From positions 1,240,001 to 1,304,000 of the forward strand of contig JAQFVV010012447.1 in NCBI GenBank assembly GCA_028023455.1: DNA of 64,000 nt, in the 5' to 3' direction. Positions 35,460 through 51,798 of the stretch are shown here, piece after piece. The stretch's first letter is position 1. Every line of letters begins with the position of its first letter. Below the pieces are notes generated by a model. It had not been told where the DNA came from, did no database searches, and saw only the letters and a program-made list of their open reading frames with translations. The position numbers were made by a program, and so were the translations under genes. Source of the stretch: Epiperipatus broadwayi. Lineage: Eukaryota; Onychophora; Udeonychophora; Euonychophora; Peripatidae.

Positions 35460-36368
35460 TGGTATTAATTTCAACATCTTCCACAAAGTGGAGGTCAAAA
35501 TGCTATCATTGATATTTCGACTAGACACCACAAACCAACTTCTGAATAATAGAAATCATTTAGAAATGTTTCAGAATAATTACTATTATTTGGACGATAG
35601 CAGCTGGTGAGATTCAATCGAAATATTGACAATGTATAATGCATACACAGTTGAATCCACATTATCTGCTCGTACACACAGATATGTATAAAATGAATTT
35701 AATCTCTGTTTTATATATAAATGTAGTATAGACTGACAAGATTAATGACCTATAATGATAATTAATTAAAACTACATGATAGTATAGATTTCCTTTTCTA
35801 AAAAAAAATACTGTTTTTCAAATTTTAGTTTTTTAATATTCAGCGAGAACGTTTTCAACATTTTTATGTCATTGTCAAAAATTTTTTTTTTTTTTTGCTT
35901 TAATTTTATAAAATAAATTTACTGGGGGAAAAATGAAATAATTAGTCATTAAAAGGCCAAGTGCTTTATACTTTTGAAAATGACATGACAAATTTGAAAG
36001 TTCACTCACAGAATTTAAGAATCGTAATGGATAAACAATAATGATCGTTACTAAAAAAAAGTTTGAACAATCCTGCAGTTATAATTACTATTGTTCACTA
36101 ACTTTCTTAGTCTATATTTCATATATATATAAAATATATAATTATTAGTAAATACTGCACTTTAAAATTAAATACAAAACAATGGAAATGACTTACTGTT
36201 TCGTGCTGTATCAAAATCATTTTACCTCCCTCTCTTCCCTTTATCAGAATGTCTTCAGTTATAATTACCACTATAGTTCACTAACTTTCTTTGACTATAT
36301 TGATAGCATGTGGAAAAGTGAATCATACCTAATGTATTAAATTTTTTATACAGTCGTTTAAAGAGATT
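35460..36368. other. AT-rich stretch, nothing recognised
   Basis: Apart from a repeated CAGTTATAATTAC...GTTCACTAACTTTCTT block (about 36075 and 36257), I recognised nothing. That block is a diverged direct repeat of about 180-bp period. Confidence 0.4.
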
Positions 36369-36377
36369 TCAAAATTA

Positions 36378-36468
36378 TCAAAATTTTTATTATTATTTTA
36401 CCATATGTCAAGGCATCGGCCGCGAAGCGAACCCGTGACAACTGACCTCTTGGCTACCAACGCTTGAC
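36378..36468 (-). mobile_element. tRNA-Val-derived retroposon, copy V3 (internal deletion)
   Basis: Leader GTCAAGCGTTGG, A region AGCCAAGAGGTCAG and B box GGGTTCGCTTC are present, but the anticodon arm is missing. The trailer CCGATGCCTTGACATATGG and A tail are intact. The 5' and 3' acceptor strands still pair fully. A 9-bp direct repeat TCAAAATTA flanks it (36369-36377 and 36469-36477), so it inserted by retroposition. Confidence 0.8.
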
Positions 36469-36941
36469 TCAAAATTAATCTTGACTTGTAAATGTCAAAG
36501 TTTATTGTTTAGAACTGTAATAACATCTCATTTCATTTACATTCGTTCCTGTTGTTACATTTTTCTAAATTTCTGTCTATTTAAAATCTTAGCAATAGGG
36601 GAAAATAGATACCTCCTTTAACCGCTTAACTTGAAAATTTTGAGATACAAATAACACTTCTAGAATATTTTATCGTATGTATCTTCATGTTTTATATGTG
36701 TATATTGAGATGGATTACTTTCATGTCATACAATTCAGTTAATATGTAATCTTGATACTGTGTTCATATATATTTAAAACTTAAAGAAAAAGACGAAATG
36801 AAAACAGACAAAATTTACTTATATAAACTAAAGTATTAAAGATTTTAAGACTTCTCATTCGATAATTTAATATACAAAATTAACAAAGCGTATGCCACAC
36901 TTGAATGAGAAGCTATAAAGATACACAGAAATTATTACACG

Positions 36942-36985
36942 CTAAGCGCTTTCGAGGTCTTTTGCCTCATATTCATAGCGGTACT
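36942..36985 (-). ncRNA. hammerhead-like motif in the 3' end of the left PLE copy
   Basis: Minus strand: CGCTA, TGAATAT, GAGG-CAAAAGA-CCTC, GAAAGCGCT, TAGCG. Stem I (CGCTA/TAGCG) and stem II (GAGG/CCTC) are perfect, and GAAA is in place. The region that should be CTGANGA reads (A)TGAATAT, so this is either a diverged hammerhead or a related structure. It follows the endonuclease stop by about 80 bp. Confidence 0.45.
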
Positions 36986-37051
36986 GTGAGCTGCAGAACG
37001 AAAAAATAGGGCAAGGGAAACAAAACAGTATGCAAAGCATATGCAAATGAA

Positions 37052-38049
37052 CTAGATAGTCCAACATTTGGAGATGTCAAAGCAGGTATCTCGTCTATTG
37101 ATGGAGTTATTATTGCCATTAATAAAATATGCTTCTCTGATTTTCCGCTTGATGTCATTTTTCTCAATACAGACTATTTTAGGGCTGGAAGGTTCAAACA
37201 AATGTCCTGTCTTCTTGGAATGCTCTAAAAATGTTGATGAATTATCATTGTTTTTCATGGCTCTATTATATGTATATCTGTGTTGTGCTGTCCTGTTGAT
37301 TATGCCTGCCTTGGTTTCTCCAAAATAAATGGCCCGGCAACCAGGTTGTGGGCAAGCTATGCTGTAAACGACATGGGGAGTCTGAGAAGGTTCAATTTTG
37401 TCCTTAGAGTTATTGATTAGACGATTAGTGCATGGGGGTGTATGAAAGCTAATTTTAAATTTATTGGCCAAAACCTTGATTAATTGATAGGAGATTTTAG
37501 GTATGTGGGGAAGAGTAATATATGGAAGTTTAATATTGTTTTTATTGTCAGTGATTTTCCTATAAAATTGTTTGATTTTATTGTTAATAGTGTTGAGTTT
37601 ATAGCCTACTTGTAGTAGGTCTTTGGTGTAAAGATGTATATTATTCTTTCTATCTGCCTCAAACTTGCACAGCTGCATATTTCTATATAAAAATGCTTTC
37701 AGGCCTGCCAATTTGTGAGAGCTTGGAGAGTTGGAGTGTGGGTGTATAAAGCCTCTGATTTCAAAGGGCTTTATTATCATTGAATAATTTATACCTCTCT
37801 CATCACGTGTTAACCTAAGGTCAAGGTAATTTAGACTTTGGAATACGTCTTCTGTTGTGGAATTGATAGTTAGATTAGTATTATGTGCTAACTCTTGTGT
37901 AATACTATTTATAGTGTGCTGGTTGGCTAAAATAAATATATCATCTACATACTACATGTATATAGTGTGAGGGCTGTCAGCTTGATATTTGGACACGATT
38001 AGTCTTTCGTAGTGATTAAGAAAAATGCTGGTTACGATTCCACTGAGGG
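37052..38049 (-). pseudogene. left PLE copy: end of reverse transcriptase and GIY-YIG endonuclease
   Basis: Reading from 38049 the frame starts within the RT palm (PLSGIVTSIFLNHYER), then reads HTIYM-stop-YVDD. The codon before the catalytic YVDD is TAG where the right copy has CGG (Arg). From 37780 to 37052 the frame is uninterrupted for 242 residues: FEIRGFIHPHSNSPSSHKL (post-catalytic RT), a basic linker, then an endonuclease with VVYSIACPQPGC, IYFGETKAG, NRTAQHRYTYNRAM, FLEHSKKTGHLF and KIREAYFI. VVY and YFG stand for GIY and YIG, CPQPGC for the PLE zinc-binding pair, and REAYFI supplies the conserved Glu. The endonuclease reading frame is intact, but the RT is truncated and stopped. Confidence 0.88.
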
Positions 38050-39729
38050 GGATCAAAATTACGAAACAGTTTCTTGATCGCAATAATTTAATTTGCCTTA
38101 AAGAAGATAAGGGCAATAGATTTGTGCTTTTAAATTCTCAGGATTATAAGAGGAAAATAAATGAACAAATTACAAATCTACAACTCACTCCTGTTGCACA
38201 ATTCAACAATAAGCTTAACTGCGATAAATTTGTTTCATCCATTCTCCGTCCTCATAAAAACAAAGGCATTTCAATTGCGGAATACTACTGAGTTTATCCT
38301 TCCTCCACTAAAGCTCCAAGAATATTTGCCAACATTAAACTCCATAAGCCTGGTGAACCGTTGTGTTTAATGATGGATTTTGGGGGAGTCCATTATTTTC
38401 AAACCGCGAAAATGGTTAATCAACTATTAATAGACAGCTTGGGCTTTGGAAATTATTCTGTTAATTCGTCCTTTCAAGTTGTGGAAAAAAATCAAAAAAG
38501 CCACGATCGAAAACAACTTTTATATGACTACCCTTGATGTCAAAGAATTATATGGATCGGTGGACAGAAAACAATCTATTCAAATCATCCAACAAGAACT
38601 TACCAACACGATGTCAGCTGAACGCATTAATTTCATCATTACATTTTTAACATGGATGGATAAACATATATATATACAACATTTGAGCACGTTTGGTACA
38701 ATATGAAAAGTGGTTGGCCTATGGGCCTCCCCCTCAGTGGAATCGTAACCAGCATTTTTCTTAATCACTACGAAAGACTAATCGTGTCCAAATATCAAGC
38801 TGACAGCGCTCACACTATATACATGCGGTACGTAGATGATATATTTATTTTAGCCAACCAGCACACTATAAATAGTATTACACAAGAGTTAACACATAAT
38901 ACTAATCTAACTATCAATTCCACAACAGAAGACGTATTCCAAAGTCTAAATTACCTTGACCTTAGGTTAACACGTGATGAGAGAGGTATAAATTATTCAA
39001 TGATAATAAAGCCCTTTGAAATCAGGGGCTTTATACACCCACACTCCAACTCTCCAAGCTCTCACAAATTGGCAGGCCTTGAAAGAATTTTTATATAGAA
39101 ATATGCAGCTGTGCAAGTTTGAGGCAGATAGAAAGAATAATATACATCTTTACACCAAAGACCTACTACAAGCAGGCTATAAACTCAACACTATTAACAA
39201 TAAAATCAAACAATTTTATAGGAAAATCAGTGACAATAAAAACAATATTAAACTTCCATATATTACTCTTCCCCACATATCTAAAATCTCCTATCAATTA
39301 ATCAAGGTTTTGGCCAATAAATTTAAAATTAGCTTTCATACACCCCCATGCACTAATCATCTAATCAATAACTCTAAGGACAAAATTGAACCTTCTCAGA
39401 CTCCCCATGTCGTTTACAGCATAGCTTGCCCACAACCTGGTTGCCAGGCCATTTATTTTGGAGAAACCAAGGCAGGCATAAACAACAGGACAGCACAACA
39501 CAGATATACATATAATAGAGCCATGAAAAACAATGATAATTCATCAACATTTTTAGAGCATTCCAAGAAGTCAGGACATTTGTTTGAACCTTCCAGCCCT
39601 AAAATAGTCTGTATTGAGAAAAATGACATCAAGTGGAAAATCAGAGAAGCATATTTTATTAATGGCAATAATAACTCCATCAATAGACGAGATACCTGCT
39701 TTGACATCTCCAAATGTTGGACTATCTAG
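38050..39729 (+). pseudogene. right PLE copy: reverse transcriptase and GIY-YIG endonuclease
   Basis: The copy opens with the PLE RT N-terminal block CLKEDKGNRFVLLNSQDY (about 38086). After an in-frame TGA at 38289 it continues with APRIFANIKLHKPGEPLC and YFQTAKMVNQLL. A frameshift near 38490 leads to motif A (TTLDVKELYGSVD, about 38526), another near 38703 to motif B (SGWPMGLPLSGIVTSIFLN) and the intact catalytic block MRYVDDIFILAN (about 38824). A further frameshift near 39085 leads to the endonuclease frame (to 39729) with VVYSIACPQPGCQAIYFGE, NRTAQHRYTYN and IREAYFI. At least four lesions make it non-coding, though every domain is recognisable. The 5' region before the RT core is missing. 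Confidence 0.9.
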
Positions 39730-39800
39730 TTCATTTGCATATGCTTTGCATACTGTTTTGTTTCCCTTGCCCTATTTTTTGTTCTGCAGCTCACAGTACC

Positions 39801-39840
39801 GCTATGAATATGAGGCAAAAGACCTCGAAACCGCTTAGCA
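39801..39840 (+). ncRNA. hammerhead-like motif in the 3' end of the right PLE copy
   Basis: This is the same structure as in the left copy (GCTA, TGAATAT, GAGG/CCTC hairpin, GAAAC, TTAGC), on the plus strand. One stem I pair is changed relative to the left copy (GAAACCGCTTAGCA here, GAAAGCGCTTAGCG there). The terminal 75 bp after it (TTCTGTGTATCTTTATAGC and on to the direct repeat) are the conserved 3' tail of this PLE. Confidence 0.45.
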
Positions 39841-40279
39841 TGTAATAATTTCTGTGTATCTTTATAGCTTCTCATTCAAGTGTGGCATATGCTTTGTTAA
39901 TTTTGTATATTATATAAACTAATTGAGTGGTAATAGTTGATATTTTGAAACAAATTATTTAAAATTGTATATATATTTAAAAAAACTTCTGCAATGCAAA
40001 AATATTACTTATTTTTGATTTTGACAAATTTTTTAAACTTTTTAATGTAATGAAGCAAGAAATTAAAAATAAAGTTTTTTTTTTTTAAAGATACATATGA
40101 TTGATAAAAAAACTAATTCTAAAATGTTTTTACTTAAATGTTAAAAAATAATTGTTTAATTAATAAGTTATCTTTGAAACTATTTTTGATTTTGAAGAAT
40201 GTAAATGATAAAATCAAAATATTAATGTAGTTATAATCTTGAGTTTTATTAATTAAAAAAGAAAAGACTTACTTAATTC

Positions 40280-40558
40280 CCTTTTAAAATCCTTGTTTTA
40301 TTTCACCTTTGAGTAGTAAGTTATAAATTGCACTTTACACAAACAAGTGAAGCCCAATATTATAAGAATTATTAGTCTGAGAACTTTCAGGGAACTATAG
40401 TCCCTATATTCATAGCCTATCTTGGGAGTATCGGCTTACATTGAGCTGATACTCCCAAGATAGACTATGAATATGAGGACTATAGTTCTCCGAAAGTGCT
40501 CAGCCTAATAATTCTTATAATATTGAGCTTCACGTGTTTGTGTAAAGTGCAATTTATA
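40280..40558. mobile_element. foldback element, family D, second copy
   Basis: Arms 40311-40432 and 40448-40569 are inverted copies with a 15-bp centre (the innermost 12 bp of each, CTTGGGAGTATC and its complement, are perfect). Each arm carries the GACTATGAATATG / GAAAGT.CTCAG core of family D on the outward-reading strand. A 9-bp direct repeat ACTTAATTC (40271-40279 and 40559-40567) may be its target-site duplication, and it partly overlaps the right arm. As at 17.5 kb, the left end carries an extra tail of about 30-40 bp. Confidence 0.75.
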
Positions 40559-40569
40559 ACTTAATTCAC

Positions 40570-42976
<2,407 letters not shown>

Positions 42977-44685
42977 TATTGTTGTTGTATTGCAATGTAC
43001 CAAGCCTCATTTAATTTTCTAATATACCAAGTTCCTTTATTTTCCTCTTTCTGTCGTTGCATTCTAAGCAGACTAGTTTGATATTTTGTGGATCAAAAGT
43101 GTCTATGTTCTTTTTTCTGATTTAAGAACATTGACATATATATTATAGGTTTTTTTTTCTCTATTGATACTAGGTACATGTGCTAAGTTATTCTTGTGGT
43201 ATAGTTAGTCTGCAATTTCCCATAATTTACAGCTGAGAATCTTGTACTATTACACTGAATTTCATAGACTATCTGCAGGATGTCTTCCTCTCACAGTTTA
43301 TCTTTGATATTGTTAATCATTCTGTTGAGGTTGACTGATGTTCTGAAGTTGACATTGTATCTTTGTTTGCAAATATTTTTTATTTTATCTGCCAATACTA
43401 CAACAAGAATAGTACAGTACAAATACCTGTACAAATGAGCAAGAAAAATGCAGAATATATATTGGGATTCTTAGGTCATCAAAAAGAATACCGACAAACT
43501 GTTGATTCACAAAATGTCAAATAAACTTAGAACATGACAAGAGAAAGAGGAGAATAAAGAAGGACTTGATCCATTTTAAATAACAGCAATGTGATAAACA
43601 AAAGAGCTAATAGTATCCAATTATCCAGCCATTGGAATATGTAAATTAGCCTATTTATCTGTTTAGAATAACAAATAGATACTATAAACACAGCAAGCTC
43701 TATGAAATAATACAGCTGTGATTATGTTGCTCAGAACTGAAAGGTGCTAAGAAGATCAGAAAATAGATGAAGGAATAATAATACACTTTGCCAGGCATGT
43801 TTACATATGTATGCAAAAATATTACAAATAAACAATGAAGATGAAATAAAATTATTAGCATTACTATATAAAATTATTACTAGTAAATATCTTTGTCAAT
43901 TATTATATTACTATTATTGTTATTATTATAATTGTTATTGTTACTATTATTATTATTACTATTATTACTCATAATTAATTAATAAATATATTAATTATTA
44001 TTTTAACTTATTCCAATAAAGTTGATCTTGTAAACATATAGTCAATAGAGTCTTTGCAATCCAAAGCTAGTTGTATTCATAATGGTAATTAGAGTATATG
44101 TGTAAACATGTAAATAATTGTCTTTAGAATTATTTACATGATGTTAAAAAGATATTATATCTCTCAATTCCATAGATTTTTTTTTATGTTTTATAATAAT
44201 GATTACTAGTTCATCTGTGGTCAGTGTATTCATGATTCCAGATCACCTGAATTTTGATGCTATTCAACACTGATATAATTATCCTATTACTGTTCAATAT
44301 ATGCTTAGTTTTATAGTTGTTCAAGCACTTATGTATGTGCAGCAATAAATTAAGTGATATTTGTTCTTTTGCAACATGTCTTAAGTATAATGATGATAAC
44401 TAAGATATTATAATATACATCTTTTTTAACTTCAATCACAAAAGATAACTGTTGATGATTATTTGCTGCTGATACAATATTATTATTTATATTTACTTCT
44501 GATAATAGTTTTATGATTTTTCTTCATACCTTATTGCATTCAAAGGTCACCATTTCCTTACTATATATTGTAATGGTCAGGTTACCTATTTAAATTATTT
44601 ATATTTATTTAATTGATTCAGGTACCACCTGATATTACTTATCAGAAAATAGACTGGCATATATATTTTTTATACATATGTATTT
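42977..44685. other. AT-rich stretch with a second (TTA)n-like tract
   Basis: About 43905-43972 is an interrupted TTA/TTG tract. Otherwise no gene or dispersed repeat was recognised. Confidence 0.5.
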
Positions 44686-44788
44686 TTTTTTCTCATGTGT
44701 CGTAGCATCAGCCGGAAAACAAACCCGCTAACCTGGGACAACTGCTTGTAAAGCAGCCATCACTGATCTCTTGACCACCAATGCTTGG
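44686..44788 (-). mobile_element. tRNA-Val-derived retroposon, copy V4
   Basis: Minus strand: CCAAGCATTGGTGGTCAAGAG leader/A region (from 44788), anticodon region CTTTACAAGCAG with anticodon TAC, T-arm GGGTTTGTTTTCC (decayed B box), trailer CTGATGCTACGACACATG and A tail. A perfect 11-bp direct repeat CATATGTATTT flanks it (44675-44685 and 44789-44799). Confidence 0.8.
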
Positions 44789-44828
44789 CATATGTATTTA
44801 AATAAACTTTATAATATTTACATAAAGG

Positions 44829-45599
44829 TTCTGAACATTTATACAGAAAATGTAATCTATATATTTTAAATCTAGTCCTTATTCATGCTTAGCATGTTTT
44901 TGACACATAACATATCATAAGCCTAGCACTTTTACTTCCTTAGTGTTCAGAGACGATATGTATACTTGATATTTTAATATTTAAAATCATTTAAATTTAT
45001 TTGTTTAATATTTAAAGATACTTAAATCTTTTCAAAGAGCCCACTTCTTCAAGAGGGAAATGCTTTAAGACTTTTTTGTTTATAACAAATTGATATTTAG
45101 CTAATGCCCAAACCTCTTTAAGTTTTTATTTTCTATCTTCCATCTCAGGGCACACAATTCTGGCTCTAGACAAATTGAATTTATGGCCAGAATTTTGTTC
45201 ATGATCCATAAATATTGAGAGCTATTCATTCCTTTTCATTGTTTTATTGTACAAATATTTATGCTGGACTAGTCTTTCTGAAAAATTAGCCCCCTGTTCC
45301 CTATAATATACAAAATTACAAATATCTTGATAGCATTTAATTTTGTAGACAATTTGATGAACTGATTCCTTGGCCTGTTTGTCTTTTGAATTGCTAAGCA
45401 AATCGTTTAGTGAAGGGGGGACAGACAAAAACTTTTATTATATTTTTCAGAGCATATTATTTTTAATTTCTAAAGGACTTTCAGGATCTATGGAGGATTA
45501 TTCATTTTTAGTTATATATTAAAAGCAAACTAAGCATGAATAAAAATTAAATTTAAAATATATAGATTACTATTTCTGTATAAATGTCCAGAACATTTA

Positions 45600-45600
<1 letters not shown>
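44829..45600. repeat. inverted-repeat-bracketed PLE relic
   Basis: About 65 bp at 44829-44895 (GTTCTGAACATTTATACAG, then ATCTATATATTTTAAAT and TTCATGCTTAGCATG) recur inverted at about 45533-45600. The bracketed 640 bp include the minus-strand PLE endonuclease remnant. The arrangement could be a PLE with inverted terminal sequences or a foldback element that captured a PLE fragment. Confidence 0.6.
45020..45430 (-). pseudogene. PLE GIY-YIG endonuclease remnant
   Basis: The minus frame 45428-45222 reads HQIVYKIKCYQDICNFVYY then SERLVQHKYLYNKTMKRNE. VYKIKC....C is the GIY plus zinc-binding entry, VYY the decayed YIG, and RL.QHK the R/H helix of PLE endonucleases. Continuing in other frames, DHEQNSGHKFN and IVCPEMEDRKLK match the later H..H and IE..D..K blocks. 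Stops and shifts show it is dead. It belongs to a lineage distinct from the 37-40 kb copy (different residues at most variable positions). Confidence 0.7.
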
Positions 45601-49011
<3,411 letters not shown>

Positions 49012-49135
49012 AGAATCATCTATGGTGAGTTTGAGTAATCAATGATTAGCAAAAGCTAGACTGGAGATGAGGGACTTTTATACTATTATACTATCTGATA
49101 GCTATTGATTAGTCAAGCTTACTATAGATGGCTCT
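49012..49135. repeat. imperfect foldback repeat (family E relative)
   Basis: AATCATCTATGGTGAGTTTG (49014 onward) pairs with CAAGCTTACTATAGATGGCT (49114 onward), and AATCAATGATTAGC pairs with GCTATTGATTAG. About 50 bp separate the arms. Similar single arms occur around 25418 and 26053. Confidence 0.65.
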
Positions 49136-49442
49136 AAAGTAGATTGAAGATAAGTGCTTTTAGTAGATTGAAGATAATTGCTTTTGAAAGTACACAGACC
49201 AAATATATTAGGTACGAAATATTTTTATTCTACATTATATGTGGTAATAAATTTCATAAGTTTCTGATTGGTTAAAAAGATAGCGCATTGGGAAATAATA
49301 AAATTATAGTTCGTGAACATATTATTGAGTTGTTTTTTTATTTATTTAATTTACTAAGGCATTTTGTTTTTGTTTGGTATTTTTTTAAATTTATACAATA
49401 AATCTATTAAAAAATATTAACAGAATAATTAGCTGACCAAAA

Positions 49443-49545
49443 TGTTAAATGATGTTCTGAACCCCAATAGTAATCGAACGACTTTTATCTGGAAATCTTT
49501 AGTTCACAAATCCATTTCTCTTCAACTGAGCTAAATTACACAGGG
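49443..49545 (-). repeat. tRNA-derived SINE candidate
   Basis: On the minus strand TAATTTAGCTCAGTTGAAGAG is a good A box and D arm, and GTTCGATTAC about 45 bp later is a good B box. CTAAAGATTTCC between them suits a decayed anticodon and variable region. Beyond the B box a non-tRNA body with TTTGGTCAGCTAATTATTCT follows. The acceptor arm does not fold cleanly, so I treat it as a SINE or old tRNA pseudogene, not a working tRNA. Confidence 0.5.
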
Positions 49546-49549
49546 AAAT

Positions 49550-51798
49550 AATATATATATATTTAATACTGTACTTTGCTTGTCTTTATATATAAAATCT
49601 GTTGTAAAAATTAAGTAAATGTATACTGTCATTTCAAGATGTATAAGTGGAAATACGTGTTTTTGGTTGAAAGTATAATAAAAGCCAAAAAAACAAATAC
49701 CCATGCACACACACATATATATATATATGAATAATAAAAATCTATTAATTCTAACTTAATCTATTTTGAGTTTTTTTAGTTGGAACTATGTTTGATTAAT
49801 ATTATTTATGCTTCAGTAACAAAATATTACTTATGGCAAGTATAACTAATGTTGTTATGCTATTTCACGCATGCTTGGACATTAATCGGCAGGTGGAAAT
49901 GGCAAATGCAAAGTTTCTTTTAGAACTAAGTGAGATTAATTTGTATTTTACTTAATGTATGCTGCACTATAATGAATAGTCATTCAAAATACATTCAATA
50001 AGCTAAAACTTGCAGTAGCTATATAAGCTCTCAACTTTGATTTTAGCAATTTAAAGACAGGTTTTACTACAGAATAATTTATAAGCAAATAAATGTTTAC
50101 ATTTTCTTTCACAATGATTCAAACTTGCAATTAGTCAGACTTAACAAAAAACTAAACTGAATAAAATTTGTTATTGCCAGAAGGTAAATACATATATTTG
50201 CTATATGTATAGATGTGCATGTTCGTATTTATACTGTTTGATTTCCAACCGCTTCAGCTTCATCTATTTATATAGAAAGTAGGTCGAAGTAAAGAAGGTT
50301 CCCCTCTTTTCTTCCAAAACGTAAGCTTGTGGTTAAGACCTGCAGAGGTCCCTACTATCGCATTTTTCCGCGCACATTCTTGAGGTTACAGCCTTAGTAA
50401 ATGTTACTTACACTTATACAATAAACCCTACTCCATTTTAAATAAATACATTGTGATTCAGCAAGAAATGCATCTGATAAATAGTTTTTAATCATATATT
50501 TTAAGTGTGTATGGTGGGATAGATATTTTAAACATACAGCATACATAAATGAAAAATTTTAACAGATTTATAGATGCAAACACTGAAGTATATTGTGATA
50601 TTTTTATATATAGTAATCTACATTAAGTCTCTTATGTATCCAGGCGACAACATATTAAAACTGATAATAAAAATTCAAATCATACCATCTAAAATGGTAA
50701 TTGTTTGACGCATGTTAAGCCAGATTAGAAACTTTTAGGTTAATATTTTAACTGATGTAAGAATTGTAAGTTATATTTAATGTTTATATACATGTATGTG
50801 TGTCTGAAACTAATTTTAAATAGCTACAATAAAATATATAAAGTAAATAAACTAAAAAGACTAATAAAATTTTTATTTCCTTCATGAATCTGTCTAACAA
50901 GCTTTATGTATTACCATTTTGTTTCAAATGCTCATTATTCTGAATTTAAAACCTGAGATCAATATATCCCAAATTTGTAAAAGAATCCATATTTGAAATA
51001 AATATGTTTTAAAACCTCAGCTCAAGATATTTTAAATTTGTAAAAGAACTCATATTTAAGATTAAGATATTTTAAAACATAGATGTGTTATTTTAAACTT
51101 GAAAAGAACTTACATTTAAGATAAATACAATCTCCCTAGAATATAAGATATTTAAGAGTGAAAAGAACCTATATTTGAGATAAAAAATAATTTAAAAACT
51201 AAGAGACGATATATATATAATTATTCAAAACAATACACACACACATATATATATATATATTTGAATTATAATAAATTTTATATGTTAATAATTGTATTTA
51301 GCTGTCGTATTATCTACAAGAGGACTCATATTCTGGTATTTTAAAATTCATGTCATAAGGTGCCTGTGCATATAACCTCAGATCAGATTGTTGTTGGTCT
51401 GTCACCTTATTATTATTGGTCAGATTACAATTTATAAATATTATAGTGTAGTAATAATATTTGTGCTATTTCACATTATCCGATTTTAAATCTAGGTTTA
51501 ATAAAACTTGAACGTGGCTTTAGTTTCCAATCAAATTTAAAATTATTAGTTGAGAAAAAAGTCATAGCTAATATAAGTAATCATTTATAAAGTTATCTAG
51601 CTATTTTTAATTATAAGAGTAAAAAAAGAATGATAAACTGCTAATATATTTTTGCCTGCAGTAGGCTAATAAAGAGCTGTTTATATTTTACTGTATATAA
51701 ATATATATTGATGTGTGTAAATATATATATGATTATCAATAAAGTAAGTCATATATAACGTGAGATTGCTTTCATTTAACCCATATATATATATATAT
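49550..51798. other. AT-rich stretch, nothing firm
   Basis: A patch at about 50245-50400 is less AT-rich than its surroundings and contains splice-like signals, but all three frames of the implied exon carry stops. A diverged tandem repeat of about 60 bp (AAAGAAC.CATATTTAAGAT-like) runs from about 50980 to 51190. Nothing else was recognised. Confidence 0.45.

Larger units (their letters stand above)
36832..39909. mobile_element. inverted pair of Penelope-like elements with 13-bp target-site duplication
   Basis: Two copies of one PLE meet head to head at about 38049/38050. The left copy (36832-38049, minus) keeps the end of the RT, the endonuclease and the 3' end. The right copy (38050-39909, plus) starts earlier in the RT. 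Shared parts are nearly identical. The whole unit is flanked by a 13-bp direct repeat TTATATAAACTAA (36819-36831 and 39910-39922), so it behaves as a single insertion. 3' ends face outward on both sides. Inverted, 5'-truncated partner copies are a known habit of PLEs. Confidence 0.88.

Noticed and set aside
38446-39838. Antisense and alternate-frame open frames across the PLE copies (for example 38580-38768, 39453-39713 and 39614-39838)
   Set aside because: They are shadows of the PLE coding frames and of its inverted partner, with no independent motifs.
50245-50330. Possible small exon with acceptor (CCAACCGCTTCAG) and donor (AAACGTAAGC)
   Set aside because: All three frames between the signals contain stop codons; a non-coding exon cannot be excluded but has no positive evidence.
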